The notes: generated by a model not told the origin, from the sequence alone. A stretch of 64,000 nucleotides of DNA from Sorangium cellulosum (GCF_002950945.1 NZ_CP012673.1:8136501-8200500); one strand, 5' to 3'; positions 41,273-50,403 are shown, counted from the first letter of the stretch. A program made the numbers and translations.

Positions 41273-42184
41273 TCACGCGGCCGGGGCGGCGAGCCCGGGC
41301 GAGGCGGCGGGCGGCGCAAGGAAGCGCCCGATGCGGGCGCCGAGGCGCTCGCGGAAGGCGTCATCGGTGGGGGGCGAGTGGCGGCACCCCTCGAGCAGCT
41401 CGGTCTCGGCGCGGGGCATCAGCGCCTTCGCGCGCGCGATCAGCTGCGCGCCGGGGAACTGGACGTCCTCGTCGGCGCCGAACACGAGCGCCGGGCGCGT
41501 GAAGCCGGCGAGGGTCTCGGGCCTGGCGAGCGGCGGGAGCCGGAAGTCGAGCCGGTAGCTCCGCAGGGCGTCGCCGATGTAGGGGATCCACACGTCGTCC
41601 TGGGTGGTGAACATCCCGGCGACGACGCGGGCGAGGCGCTTCTCGGACGGGAACGCGCGGTAGAGGGCCATCGGGATCCCCACGCGCACCATGCCCTGCC
41701 ACACCGAGCCCGTCACCAGGCCCCCCGGCACGATCAGGACGAGCCGATCGATCCGGGCGGGCGCGAACTCGGCCATGCGCAGGGCCACGAGGCCTCCCCA
41801 GCTCACGCCGAGCAGGTGCACACGCGCGAGCCCGAGCGCGTCGAGGACGTCGGTGAGCCACTCGGCGTAGGCGGGGCCGCCGGGCGACACGCGGACGTCG
41901 GCGCTCTTGACCGACTGGCCGATCACGTCGACCGCGTGGACGCGGAAGCGCTGGACGAGCGCGCCGAGCTCGCCCATCAGGTGCGCCGAGCTCGCGAGCG
42001 CGCCGTGCAGGCAGACGAGCGGCGGCGCGTGCTCGGGGCCGGCGACGAGCAGGTGCGTCGCGCCGAACCGGGTCGCGACCTCGCGCGCCTCGGTCGGGAA
42101 CGTGAGCCTGTCGCGGAACCGCTCGTACCAGGACGCGATGCGCGCGCGCGCCTCGGGGCTTTCGAACATGATCGATGACGTCAT
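41273..42184 (-). CDS. Alpha/beta hydrolase
   Basis: The start is ATG 42184, overlapping the TetR stop (ATGA) and preceded by GGGAGG. The 303-residue protein has an oxyanion segment VCLHGALASSAH, nucleophile elbow GVSWGG (Ser128), acid Asp238 or Asp240 (FGADEDVQFPG) and His269 (EGCRHSPPTDD). The sequence fits C-C or ester hydrolases of medium size. Coupling to a TetR gene suggests inducible breakdown of a small lipophilic compound that is also the TetR ligand. Confidence 0.9.
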   Translation of the reverse strand: MTSSIMFESPEARARIASWYERFRDRLTFPTEAREVATRFGATHLLVAGPEHAPPLVCLHGALASSAHLMGELGALVQRFRVHAVDVIGQSVKSADVRVSPGGPAYAEWLTDVLDALGLARVHLLGVSWGGLVALRMAEFAPARIDRLVLIVPGGLVTGSVWQGMVRVGIPMALYRAFPSEKRLARVVAGMFTTQDDVWIPYIGDALRSYRLDFRLPPLARPETLAGFTRPALVFGADEDVQFPGAQLIARAKALMPRAETELLEGCRHSPPTDDAFRERLGARIGRFLAPPAASPGLAAPAA

Positions 42185-42825
42185 CGAGACCTCCCGGTGT
42201 GATCTGCGGGGCGAAGGCCGCAGAGGTGCTGTGCGACGAGCCGATCGAGGAGCGCGAGGGGCGCCGGATGGGCGCCCTGGACCCACGCGATCAGCGTGAA
42301 GTAGTAGAAGGAGAAGAACGCGACCCCGAAGAGCGCGGCGTCGGCGTCCTCGGCCACCTCCCCCCCCGCGCGCGCGGCGTTGAACAGCGCGACGACGCGG
42401 GCGTGCACCGAGGCGACCTGCCCGGTGAAGCGCTCCTGCCACGGCGGGTCGGCGAAGAGCGCCTCGCGGAGCAGCGTCTTCGAGAGCGCCGGCCGGCGGG
42501 CGTAGTACGCGAAGAACGCGGCCGCGAGCCGGTGGAGCCGCTGCTCGAGCGTCCCCGGCTGCTCGTCGGCAACGGCGTCGGCCGCGGTGGCGGCGAGGTC
42601 GTCGAACAGGGCGGCGTGGAGCAGGTCGCGCTTGTCCTGGAAGTGGAGGAGGACCGTGCCCGCCGCGACGCCCGCGTCCGCGGCGATGGCGCGCACGTTC
42701 GCCGCCTCGAACCCGTGGCGCTCGAAGTGGTCGCGCGCGGTCTCGAGGATCCGGGCGCGCGTGGCCTCCTTCTGGGCGTCGCGGCGGCCCTGGGCGCGGT
42801 CCGGCCTTTTGATGAACGCGTTCAC
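42181..42825 (-). CDS. TetR-family repressor
   Basis: The 214-residue protein starts at GTG 42825; an in-frame stop lies just upstream. The N-terminal helix-turn-helix (about 22-68: ARILETARDHFERHGFEAANVRAIAADAGVAAGTVLLHFQDKRDLL) is canonical; the C-terminal ligand domain is helical. Two tandem palindromes (42813-42837) cover the start codon and the bases before it, so it should repress itself and the coupled hydrolase gene. Confidence 0.93.
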   Translation of the reverse strand: MNAFIKRPDRAQGRRDAQKEATRARILETARDHFERHGFEAANVRAIAADAGVAAGTVLLHFQDKRDLLHAALFDDLAATAADAVADEQPGTLEQRLHRLAAAFFAYYARRPALSKTLLREALFADPPWQERFTGQVASVHARVVALFNAARAGGEVAEDADAALFGVAFFSFYYFTLIAWVQGAHPAPLALLDRLVAQHLCGLRPADHTGRSR

Positions 42826-42837
42826 TGAACGTGTTCA
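42813..42837. promoter_or_regulatory. Tandem TetR operators
   Basis: Two 12-bp palindromes, TGAACGCGTTCA (42813-42824) and TGAACGTGTTCA (42826-42837), lie side by side 13 bases apart centre to centre. The first overlaps the repressor start codon. Identical half-sites and the position at a tetR start are typical of autoregulation. Confidence 0.75.
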
Positions 42838-42947
42838 TTTCATGGATGAGGCCGGCGCGCAAGCGCTTTGCGCGCACACCCCGGCGCGCCCGGGCCGCGT
42901 GTGTGGGCGTGGAGCTCAGCGCGGAGCGCGCGGGAGGAGGACCGGGA

Positions 42948-44264
42948 TCAGCGCGCCTCGGCGGCCTGCTGCGGCTGCGCGCGCGCGCGGAGGCGCTGCC
43001 GCGCGGAGGGACCGCCGGGGTGGAGCACGGAGGCGACGGCGCGGTCCGTTGCGGCGCGCCAGTACTGCGCGACGTCCTCGCGGTCCGTGAGCAGGACGTC
43101 GATCGGCCCGTGGTCGCTCTCGATCTCGACGGCGAAGCGGTCGCCGCGGGGCCGCACGTGCACGCCGTGGACCTCCCCGGCGGAGATGGCGGCCCCGAGC
43201 CTGCCCTCGGGGCGCAGATCGATGGCGCCGGTGCGGCTCACCCAGGGGGCGACCACGAAGCGGCCCGGCGCGAACGACACGACCGGCGCGGAGCGCGCGG
43301 CGTAACGCGACGAGAACCTGGCGACGCCGAGGAAGGCGTAGCCCATGAGCGAGAGCAGCACGGCGGCGCTGCCGACGCCGAGGGCGACGCCGCCGTCGCC
43401 GGCGGAGGCGCTGCGCATCACCTGGATCCAGAGGGCGAGCGCGGCGATCAGCAGCGCGCCGCCGATAAGCGCGTTGCGCGTCGCGGACCCGCGCGGGCCG
43501 CGGCTCGCGTGGTCCCGGAGGACGAGGAGCTCGCCCTCGCTGCGGATCGCGAACCGCGAGAGCGCGCCGGCGGTGAGCGGGGGCGCGGCCTCGGGCGCGG
43601 CCTCGGGGAGGGGCCGCGGCGCGATGGCGTCCGGCGGCTCGGTGCCGCGCGTGGTCTCCAGCGGGACGCGCAGCGCGGCCGCGAGCGGCGCGGCGACGGC
43701 CTCGACGAGCGCCCCGGCGCGGGCGGCCTCGAGGTCCTGCGCCTCGGCGACGAGCAGGCGCTGCTCGAGCCCGGCGCGCGCGCCGGAGGGCGCGGCCTGC
43801 GGCGCGGCGAGCGCGAGCCAGGCGGCGGCGTAGGTCCGCTCGCGGGTGCACGTGGCCGCGCCGCAGCACGGGCGCTGCGCCGAGGTCACCTCGACGCGCA
43901 CGGCCTCGCGCGGCCCGGCCGCGCCTTCCCCTGCCCCGCCCGCGCCCCCCGCCGTGAGGCGCGCCCCGTCGCCGCCGGCGAGCCTCAGCGGGGCGAGCCG
44001 GACGGCGCTCGCGCCGGGCTCGATCCGGAGCCAGACGGGGTCGCGCGGCGCCGGGGCGAAGGTCGTGTGTTTGTCGCGGCCCGGCGCGCCGAGCTCCGGC
44101 GCGACGCGGAGGAGCAGCGGCGCGGCGCCCGGCGCGGAGAGGGCGCGCGCCGCGCCGGCCGGATCGCCGAGCGGGTCGAGGGCGGGGGCGTCGCTGTCGG
44201 CCTCAAGGGAGCGGAGGGCACGCGCGACCTCCGCGTCGAACGCTGCAGGGCTCGGCTCGGGCAT
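42948..44264 (-). CDS. Membrane protein of unknown function (MXAN-type, two helices)
   Basis: From ATG 44264 the protein has 438 residues. The N-terminal 300 are Ala/Pro/Gly-rich with a CCGAATCTRERTYAAAW patch. Two membrane helices follow (about 315-333: NALIGGALLIAALALWIQVM, and about 345-365), then a soluble C-terminal domain (PVVSFAPGRFVVAPWVSRTG, GDRFAVEIESDHGPIDVLLT). No family is recognised. It is the last gene of a minus-strand operon with the M10 protease and a large membrane protein, and its start overlaps the protease gene by 62 bases. Confidence 0.65.
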   Translation of the reverse strand: MPEPSPAAFDAEVARALRSLEADSDAPALDPLGDPAGAARALSAPGAAPLLLRVAPELGAPGRDKHTTFAPAPRDPVWLRIEPGASAVRLAPLRLAGGDGARLTAGGAGGAGEGAAGPREAVRVEVTSAQRPCCGAATCTRERTYAAAWLALAAPQAAPSGARAGLEQRLLVAEAQDLEAARAGALVEAVAAPLAAALRVPLETTRGTEPPDAIAPRPLPEAAPEAAPPLTAGALSRFAIRSEGELLVLRDHASRGPRGSATRNALIGGALLIAALALWIQVMRSASAGDGGVALGVGSAAVLLSLMGYAFLGVARFSSRYAARSAPVVSFAPGRFVVAPWVSRTGAIDLRPEGRLGAAISAGEVHGVHVRPRGDRFAVEIESDHGPIDVLLTDREDVAQYWRAATDRAVASVLHPGGPSARQRLRARAQPQQAAEAR

Positions 44265-45252
44265 GGCGGCACGTTTGCCCCGACTGCGCCGGGTTGTAAA
44301 GCGCGCCCTCCCGCGTGGATCCTGCCGCCGCCCGCCGGCGCCGGCGCCGGCGCCACGGCAGCGCGGCGAGCGCGGCGAGCGCGGGGCCGAGCAGCGCGCC
44401 GCCGGCGTCCGGCAGGCGCCCGGCGGCCGCGCAGGCGCAGCCCGCGTCGTCCTCGGCATCCCCGCCGGCGCCGCCCGCCGGCGCCTCGTCGGCCCCCGCC
44501 CCGGCGCCGCCTGCGCCGCCGCCCGCGCCCGCCGTGGCGCTCGCGATCGGCTCCCCGGAGGCGGGGTAGAGGGCGCAGACGCCATCGAGGTCGTCGTCCT
44601 CGAGGGAGCGCGGCGACACGCCGCCCGGGTAGGACACCACCATCGTCGCGCCGCGCACGTTCGTGTGGCCGAGGCCGAGGAAGTGCCCCTGCTCGTGCGT
44701 GGCGAGCGACTGCACGTCGAGGCAGCCGCCGTCGCCGCCGTCGTTCCAGCAGAAGCCCACGTTGTTGAACACGGTGTCGGCGTCGTCGATGACGTCGTCG
44801 GGGTCCCACACGGGCATCGTGATGGCGAGGATCACGTCGGCGTCGCCGAGCGCGGCCGGCCAGCCGTCGCTGATCCAGTGGAACACGTTCTTGCCGTCGT
44901 CGAAGTCGTAGGTGTCGTCCGTGTCGCCGAGGAGCCGGGTCGCCCACGCCGTGCACGGGGGGCTCGACCAGGCCGCGAACCCGGCCTCGATGCCGGCGAC
45001 GGCGAAGCCGGAGACCTCCGCCGGGATCGTCTTCTGGTTGATGTGGTAGCGGACGGGCAGCTCGCCCCAGCGGGGGACGACCTCGAAGTCGAGCGGCGAC
45101 CACGCGCCGGCCTCGCGGGATCCGGCGAGCAGCGCCAGGGCGGCGAGCAGCGCGGCGAGCGCGGGGGGGCGCCTCGCGGCGCCGGCCGCCGGCGATGTGC
45201 GCTGCGCGAGCGCGGCGGCGCGCGCGAGGACGGCGGTCGCGCCCTTCGTCAT
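44203..45252 (-). CDS. Matrixin-like (M10) metalloprotease with MYXO-CTERM-like tail
   Basis: The 349-residue precursor has a signal peptide (ALAALLAALALLAGSREAGA), then VRYHINQKTIPAEV, where matrixin catalytic domains begin. The zinc motif is HEQGHFLGLGH (His186, Glu187, His190, His196) with a Met-turn at about Met204. A Gly/Ala linker leads to CACAAAGRLPDAGG, a hydrophobic helix and a run of eight Arg (PWRRRRRRRR), the MYXO-CTERM pattern for surface anchoring. Unusually, the frame continues 40 residues past the Arg run into the next gene. It is one base from the upstream gene stop. Confidence 0.88.
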   Translation of the reverse strand: MTKGATAVLARAAALAQRTSPAAGAARRPPALAALLAALALLAGSREAGAWSPLDFEVVPRWGELPVRYHINQKTIPAEVSGFAVAGIEAGFAAWSSPPCTAWATRLLGDTDDTYDFDDGKNVFHWISDGWPAALGDADVILAITMPVWDPDDVIDDADTVFNNVGFCWNDGGDGGCLDVQSLATHEQGHFLGLGHTNVRGATMVVSYPGGVSPRSLEDDDLDGVCALYPASGEPIASATAGAGGGAGGAGAGADEAPAGGAGGDAEDDAGCACAAAGRLPDAGGALLGPALAALAALPWRRRRRRRAAAGSTREGALYNPAQSGQTCRHARAEPCSVRRGGRACPPLP

Positions 45253-45253
45253 C

Positions 45254-47236
45254 TCATCGGCCCTCCGGCACCACCTCGAGCTCCTCGGGCGCCGGGCCGT
45301 CGAGGGGCAGCGTCACCTCCACCCCCTCGTGGACCGGGAGGGTCGTCGCGACGGGCCAGGTGCGCGGCGCTCGGCCCTCGCCCGCCGCGACCTCGCGCAC
45401 GGCGACGCCGCGCAGCGGGGCCACGCCGCCGTTGAACAGGCACGCGCGCAGCCGCCCCGCCTCCGCCGCGACCGAACACGGGATCACGTCGGCCGTCGCG
45501 CGCCGGATCCGCTCGAGCTTCGCCTCTTCCGCGGCGGCGGCGGGCATGAGCGACAGGATCGCCTCGCGGGCGCGCGGGTCGCGGAGCCAGGCGAGCATCA
45601 TGGCCGCGTGGATGCGCACCACGCGGTAACGAGCGCGCGTGAGCTGGAAGAACGCGTCGGGCGACGCCACCCCGGTCTCGCCGTTGAGCAAGCCCGTCAC
45701 GCCCGGCTCGATCTTCACCTCGGTGCCGGGCGCGTCGACGTGCCACTTCACCGCGCGCCCGGGCCCGAGCGCGCCTTCCCAGAACAGCCCGCGCTCGGTG
45801 ATCCCGGCGCGCTCGCCGCGGGCGTCGCGCCGCGCGAACGTGAGCAGCACGCGGAAGTCGCTGAGGGGAGCACCGCTGTTGTTGACGACCGCGAGGTCGA
45901 AGTCGTAACGGCCGCGCGCCGGCCGCCGCGCGCCGCCGTCCGCGCCCGCGTCGCCCGGCTCCGCGCCCGCGTCGCCCGGTCCCTCGCCGCGCGCCTCCTC
46001 CGCGCCGCGCGCCTCCTCGCCGTCAGCGTCTTCGCCGTCAGCGTCCTCGGCGCTCCCCTGCCTCAGGATCGGCGCGATCACCCCGGCGCCGTCGTCGGGT
46101 CCGGTCGCCCCGAGCACGCTCAGGATCGGCACCCCCTCCTTCCAGAGCGGCGAATCCGCGCGGTCGCACAGGCAGTGCGGGAACGCCGGCTCGGCGCGCT
46201 CCTTCAGCTCGCTCGCCAGGAGCGCGGCGGACGCGCCTCGGGCCGCCGGCTGGACGCCGCGCGCCGCCTGCGGTCGGCCCAGCGGCGCGTCCCGGGGCGC
46301 AGCGAACCGCTGCACGAACGCCATCGTCGCCACGATGCCGACCACGGCGAGCGCCGCGGGGATGAGCACGCGGGCCCGGAGCGGGAGCGCGGCGAGCCCC
46401 TCCTCGGCGCCGCGGGGGGCGGCGGCGGCGGGCGGGGCGCCGAGCGGCGTCGGCCGGGGCGCGAAGGCGACCGGCGCCGGGGCGCTGGACGCCGCCGGGG
46501 CACCGGACGCCGCCGAGGCGCCGGACGCCGCGAGCCGCCCCGCCTCGGCGGCGAGCCGCTCCGCCCCGGCGGCGAGCCGCCCCGCCTCGGCGGCGAGCCG
46601 CTCCGCCCCCCCGGCGGCGAGCGGCTCCGACGACGACGCGAAGCCCATGCGGCGCGACAGCTCCGCCACGAGGGCGTCGCGCAGGCGGTCCGAGGGCGGA
46701 CCGCCCCAGGTCGCGAGCCGCGCGGCGAAGCGCAGCGCGAGCCAGGTCGCGAGCGCGACGAGCAGCGCGAGCGACGTGGTCCCGAGCGGGCCGCTCGCGA
46801 GGTCGTCCGGGGACAACGCGGCCGCGAGCACGCCGACCGGCGCGGGCGCGATCCAGCTCGCCAGGCGGGCGCGGAGGCGCGCGCGGTACGCGCTCTCCAT
46901 GGCCTCCATCGCCGCCGGCGAGGTCACGCCGGGGAGGCCGGGGAGGTCGCCCTCGAAGCGCGTGAGCACGAAGCAGTTGTGCGGCGAGCACGCGGACGGA
47001 TCGAGCGCGACGCACAGCGCCTTGCCGCGCCGGAACAGGCCCCGGATCCCGGTGTACGGCACCCCGAAGCGGACCGGCGCCGCCACGGCGCCCAGGGCGA
47101 ACCCCTCGGCGTAGCCGGCGACGCGGACGAGCTCGACCTCGAGCTCCGCCTCGGCGCAGGTGAAGCGCACCGCGCCGACGGCATTGGCGCCCCCCTCGGC
47201 GATCGCCAGGGCAGCGACGGAGAACGCGCGAGCCAC
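45254..47236 (-). CDS. Large membrane protein of unknown function, partner of M10 operon
   Basis: The 660-residue protein starts at GTG 47236. It has membrane helices at about 125-180 and 290-312 (VLIPAALAVVGIVATMAFVQ). Between them lies an Ala-rich repeat section (AERLAAEAGRLAAGAERLAAE). A C-terminal domain (about 420-655) has a beta-type stretch (YDFDLAVVNNSGAPLSDFRVLLTFARRDARG) that could lie outside, preceded by an Asp/Glu/Gly-rich linker of DNA-level repeats. A pair of Cys (FPHCLCDRAD) stands after the second helix. No family recognised. Confidence 0.7.
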   Translation of the reverse strand: MARAFSVAALAIAEGGANAVGAVRFTCAEAELEVELVRVAGYAEGFALGAVAAPVRFGVPYTGIRGLFRRGKALCVALDPSACSPHNCFVLTRFEGDLPGLPGVTSPAAMEAMESAYRARLRARLASWIAPAPVGVLAAALSPDDLASGPLGTTSLALLVALATWLALRFAARLATWGGPPSDRLRDALVAELSRRMGFASSSEPLAAGGAERLAAEAGRLAAGAERLAAEAGRLAASGASAASGAPAASSAPAPVAFAPRPTPLGAPPAAAAPRGAEEGLAALPLRARVLIPAALAVVGIVATMAFVQRFAAPRDAPLGRPQAARGVQPAARGASAALLASELKERAEPAFPHCLCDRADSPLWKEGVPILSVLGATGPDDGAGVIAPILRQGSAEDADGEDADGEEARGAEEARGEGPGDAGAEPGDAGADGGARRPARGRYDFDLAVVNNSGAPLSDFRVLLTFARRDARGERAGITERGLFWEGALGPGRAVKWHVDAPGTEVKIEPGVTGLLNGETGVASPDAFFQLTRARYRVVRIHAAMMLAWLRDPRAREAILSLMPAAAAEEAKLERIRRATADVIPCSVAAEAGRLRACLFNGGVAPLRGVAVREVAAGEGRAPRTWPVATTLPVHEGVEVTLPLDGPAPEELEVVPEGR

Positions 47237-47347
47237 GGTGGCCGCACCCTAACCGCGCGGGCCGGAGCGCTGCAACGGAAACCCGGGCCGAGGGGGGCGG
47301 AGGGTGACCGTTGATCGCCCCGCGCCGGGTGCGTAAGAGGTGGCACC

Positions 47348-47968
47348 ATGAAGCCTTTGCAAATCGTCCTCGCCCTGTCCTGCGCTGTCGTCCTCGGCCC
47401 GGTCGCGGGCTGCGAGGAGAAGGTCCCCGAGCCGGAGCTCGCCATGCCGGCCGTGAAGCCCGCCGAGCCCGAGCCGGCCGACCTCATCAAGGAAGACGTC
47501 GTCGTGGGCACCGGCCCCGAGGCCAAGGACGGGGACAGGGTCCGCGTCCACTACACGGGGCGCCTGCTGAAGACCAACGCCGAGTTCGACTCGTCCGTCG
47601 GCCGCGAGCCGTTCGAGTTCACGATCGGCGGGGCCGAGGTCATCAAGGGCTGGGACCTGGGCGTGGTCGGGATGAAGGTGGGCGGCAAGCGCAAGCTCAC
47701 CATCCCCTCGAGCCTCGGCTATGGCGAGGCGGGCAGCCCGCCGAAGATCCCGGGCAAGGCGACGCTGGTCTTCGACATCGAGCTGCTCGGCGTCGGCGAC
47801 AAGGGTGACACGGCCGAGGGCGCGGACGCCGCCGGCGACAAGGGCGGGAAGACGGCGCCCGCGGCCGACAAGCAGGCCAAGCCCGCGGCGAAGCCGGACG
47901 CGGCGAAGGGCGACAAGGGCGGCGCGGCGCCGGCCGAGAAGAAAGAGGCGCCCAAGGAAGCGAAGTGA
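47348..47968 (+). CDS. FKBP-type peptidyl-prolyl isomerase lipoprotein
   Basis: The 206-residue precursor has a lipobox GPVAGC (Cys22), a Pro/Glu linker and an FKBP domain (about 45-150). The active-site residues typical of FKBPs are in VRVHYTGRLLKTNAEFDSS, EFTIGGAEVIKGWDLGVVGMKVGGKRKLTIPSSLGYG and ATLVFDIELL. A Lys/Ala-rich tail (about 155-206) follows, unusual in length and probably flexible. It should assist protein folding outside the cytoplasm. It is divergent from the M10 operon and stands alone. Confidence 0.93.
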   Translation: MKPLQIVLALSCAVVLGPVAGCEEKVPEPELAMPAVKPAEPEPADLIKEDVVVGTGPEAKDGDRVRVHYTGRLLKTNAEFDSSVGREPFEFTIGGAEVIKGWDLGVVGMKVGGKRKLTIPSSLGYGEAGSPPKIPGKATLVFDIELLGVGDKGDTAEGADAAGDKGGKTAPAADKQAKPAAKPDAAKGDKGGAAPAEKKEAPKEAK

Positions 47969-48026
47969 GCGCGGCGGCCGCCTGGCCCGGCGGCGGGCCG
48001 GAGCGCGCCGGGCGACGCGGCGCGCC

Positions 48027-48884
48027 CTACGCCCAGCGGAGCTGCCGCAGGTCGTCCCAGACGTCGCGCGCGGCGTGGTAGCGGTAGGCGTCGCGGCGGC
48101 GCAGCATCTTGGCGATGACCTGGCTGAGCGGCGTGCCGAGCGCCTCGGCCTTCTGCCGCGGCGTGCCCTCGGCGATCTGCCGCGTGATCTCCTCGTACGG
48201 GGCGTTCACGTCGATCGCCGGCTGGCCGGTGTGCATCTGGTACATGAGCAGCCCGAGCTGGTAGAGGTCGCTCTGCGTGGTCGTGTAGCCCGCGGTCACG
48301 AGCTCCGGCACGAGGATCTTCGGGTTCGCGACCTGCGGGCGGAACCAGCGGGTGTTGCCGTCGAGCTGGTGGGCCACCCCGAAGTCGGTGAGCTTGACGA
48401 GCGGCCGGTGGTCGAGCTGGGAGATGAGCACGTTGCCCGCGTGCAGGTCCGAGTGCACGACGCCGTTGTCGTGCAGGTACTGCAGCGTCATCAGGAGCTG
48501 GCGCGCGAGCTCGACGAGCAGCGGCGGCTGGAACGGGGTGCCGAGCAGCGCCCGGAGGCTCGTGTCGCAGCGCTCGAGCGCCAGGTAGAACAGGTAGTTC
48601 ACCTCGAACGCGTCGTGGATGTAGACGATGTTCGGGTGGCGGAAGCTCTCCAGGCGGAGCATCTCGCGCGACCACTCGTCCTTGACGACCTGGTACGGCT
48701 TGTTCGCCGGCCGCAGCATCTTCAGGGCGTACGGCTGATCGAACGGCCCGATGCACTCGTAGACCGAGCCGTACTGGCCGTCGCCGATGAGCGCGCCGAT
48801 CACGTACGTCCCCCGGGTGGAGGTCAACGCCGAGCCCGGGATCGGAAAGGGGATCAGGAAGCTACCGGTGGAGGACCAGCTCAC
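48027..48884 (-). CDS. Ser/Thr protein kinase with HSD motif
   Basis: The 285-residue protein is a kinase domain with a short N-terminus and no membrane helix. The glycine loop GDGQYGSVYE, Lys55 (ALKML), catalytic Asp146 in HSDLHAGNVL, DFG at 167-169 and the C-lobe YQLGLLMYQMHTGQ are present. The usual HRD is HSD, so it should not depend on Arg-mediated activation-loop control. HxDLHxGN also occurs in aminoglycoside-kinase-like folds, but the rest fits Hanks kinases. The TerB-like gene lies downstream on the same strand. Confidence 0.88.
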   Translation of the reverse strand: MSWSSTGSFLIPFPIPGSALTSTRGTYVIGALIGDGQYGSVYECIGPFDQPYALKMLRPANKPYQVVKDEWSREMLRLESFRHPNIVYIHDAFEVNYLFYLALERCDTSLRALLGTPFQPPLLVELARQLLMTLQYLHDNGVVHSDLHAGNVLISQLDHRPLVKLTDFGVAHQLDGNTRWFRPQVANPKILVPELVTAGYTTTQSDLYQLGLLMYQMHTGQPAIDVNAPYEEITRQIAEGTPRQKAEALGTPLSQVIAKMLRRRDAYRYHAARDVWDDLRQLRWA

Positions 48885-49050
48885 GGCAGCGCCATCGTAC
48901 CCGAAAACGACAGCGCCGGTTCACCCGCGCCGCGCTCGGAAGGGCGAGCGGCCCGCCGGCACGCCGCGCGCGGCCCTGCTCCAGGGCCGGCCCCCGGGGC
49001 CTCGGGGGCGTGGCGCGCTCCGGCTCCAGGGCGCGCGGCGGCAGACCCCT

Positions 49051-49476
49051 TCAGGTGGCGGCGAGCTTCCGCAGGAGGTCCACGGCCTCGGTCTGGTCGA
49101 TGTCGAGCGCCGCGGCGACCTCGAGCAAGAGGTCGCGCTCGCTGGTCCTGACGACCCCGTCGGCGACCACGACCTGCACGGCCAGGGAGAAGGCGACCTT
49201 CCGGGCGGGCGGGCTGGCGAGCCGCTCCTTGAGCGACGCGAGCAGGGCGGGGCGGCCCTCCTTCTGGAGCCGCTCGATGACGCCGTGGATGAGCTCGTCC
49301 ATCGTGCTCTGGGGGATGCGGCGGTCCGTGAGCGACTCGACGCTGCGGACGAAGTGCAGCTTCTCTTCCTGGCTGAACTCGCCGTCGGCGAACGCCGCGA
49401 GGAACATCAGCTCGACGAGCGCCTCGAGGTTCGGCTCATCAAGCGTCTTCAGCGGAGGAGGGCTCATCAAGGGCAT
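49051..49476 (-). CDS. TerB-like (tellurite-resistance/metal) domain protein
   Basis: The 141-residue helical protein, taken from ATG 49476, matches the TerB/DjlA-type domain: ALVELMFLAAFADGEFSQEEKLHFVRSV with conserved acidic residues, a mid helix, and a second copy of the pattern (FSLAVQVVVADGVVRTSERDLLLEVAAAL). The family is thought to bind metal at a cell-surface or stress complex. It lies 166 bases upstream of the HSD kinase gene on the same strand, so the kinase may be cotranscribed. Confidence 0.85.
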   Translation of the reverse strand: MPLMSPPPLKTLDEPNLEALVELMFLAAFADGEFSQEEKLHFVRSVESLTDRRIPQSTMDELIHGVIERLQKEGRPALLASLKERLASPPARKVAFSLAVQVVVADGVVRTSERDLLLEVAAALDIDQTEAVDLLRKLAAT

Positions 49477-49623
49477 TTGCAGCGTGTACACCGGGGAACG
49501 GCGCGGGACCAGCCCCGGAGAGCGCCCGGTTTTCCCGGGTTGCCTGGCCGCACGGAGGGGCTGGCTGCACGCCCGAGGCAGGCACGTCCGCGGCGGCGTT
49601 TGGGCGAGCGCGGCGTGTATGTC

Positions 49624-50352
49624 ATGAGTTCGAGCATGCACGTGCGCGAACTCGCCCAGGCGCTCCTCGGCGCGCTGTTCCTCTGCGGCTGCGGCGCGGC
49701 CGCCTCGACCCAGGCGCGCCACGCCGCGCCGCCCTCCCGCTCCGCCCCCGCGGGGGCGCCGGCCGCCGCAGCGACGGCGGAGGCGGCGCCGCTGCCGCTG
49801 CGGCTGCCATGCGAGGAGAACGATCTCGCCGGCTGTACGACCGGCTGCGAAGAGCACCAGGTCGAGGACTGCGTGACCCTGGGGGGGATGTACCTCCGCG
49901 GCGAGCTCGTCTCGGTCGACGTGGAGCGGGCGATGGGGCTGTTCAAGGAGGCGTGCGCCGAGGGGAGCGCGCGCGGGTGCCTGCGGCTCGGGGACGTGTA
50001 CCACGACCGGATCGCGGACGGAGACGGCGCCGGCGAGGCGGCGCTCTACTGGCACGTGCGCGCCTGCCACGCGGGCGCGAACCTCGGCTGCCTCGCGGCC
50101 GGCAGGGCGTACCTCCGCGGCGAGGGCGCGAGCGCCGACGCGGGGCGCGCGGCCCTGCTGTTCCGGCACGTCTGCGACCGCGGCAACGCCCCCGCCTGCG
50201 TCGAGCTCGGGCACCTCCACGAGCAGGGCGCGGGCGTGCCGCTCGACGCGCCGAAGGCGATCGAGCTGTTCACGAAGGCGTGCAAGCTCGGCTTCGACGA
50301 GGGTTGCCTGCTCGCGAGCCGCTCGGGCGACGTCCTCCCGCCGCGCGACTGA
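49624..50352 (+). CDS. Sel1/TPR-repeat lipoprotein
   Basis: ATG 49624 (or ATG 49636) opens a lipoprotein signal ending ALFLCGC. After an Ala/Pro linker there are at least four Sel1-like repeats from about residue 75 (CEEHQVEDCVTLGGMYLRGE, FKEACAEGSARGCLRLGDVY, RACHAGANLGCLAAGRAYLRGEG, FTKACKLGFDEGCLLASRS). Each has the paired Cys of secreted Sel1 proteins, so disulfides are likely. The function is protein contact at the envelope. It is divergent from the TerB-like gene. Confidence 0.88.
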   Translation: MSSSMHVRELAQALLGALFLCGCGAAASTQARHAAPPSRSAPAGAPAAAATAEAAPLPLRLPCEENDLAGCTTGCEEHQVEDCVTLGGMYLRGELVSVDVERAMGLFKEACAEGSARGCLRLGDVYHDRIADGDGAGEAALYWHVRACHAGANLGCLAAGRAYLRGEGASADAGRAALLFRHVCDRGNAPACVELGHLHEQGAGVPLDAPKAIELFTKACKLGFDEGCLLASRSGDVLPPRD

Positions 50353-50403
50353 GGCGGCGCTGCGAGCGCGCGGCGGCGAGCGCCGCCGCCAGGTCCGCCG
50401 CGC

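Noticed and set aside
45940..46060. Short direct repeats inside the large membrane-protein gene
   Set aside because: They encode an Asp/Ala/Gly linker and are explained by coding low complexity.
47340..47362. TGGCAC ... TTGC as a sigma-54 promoter
   Set aside because: The spacing between the two boxes is wrong and the match lies on the start codon of the FKBP gene.
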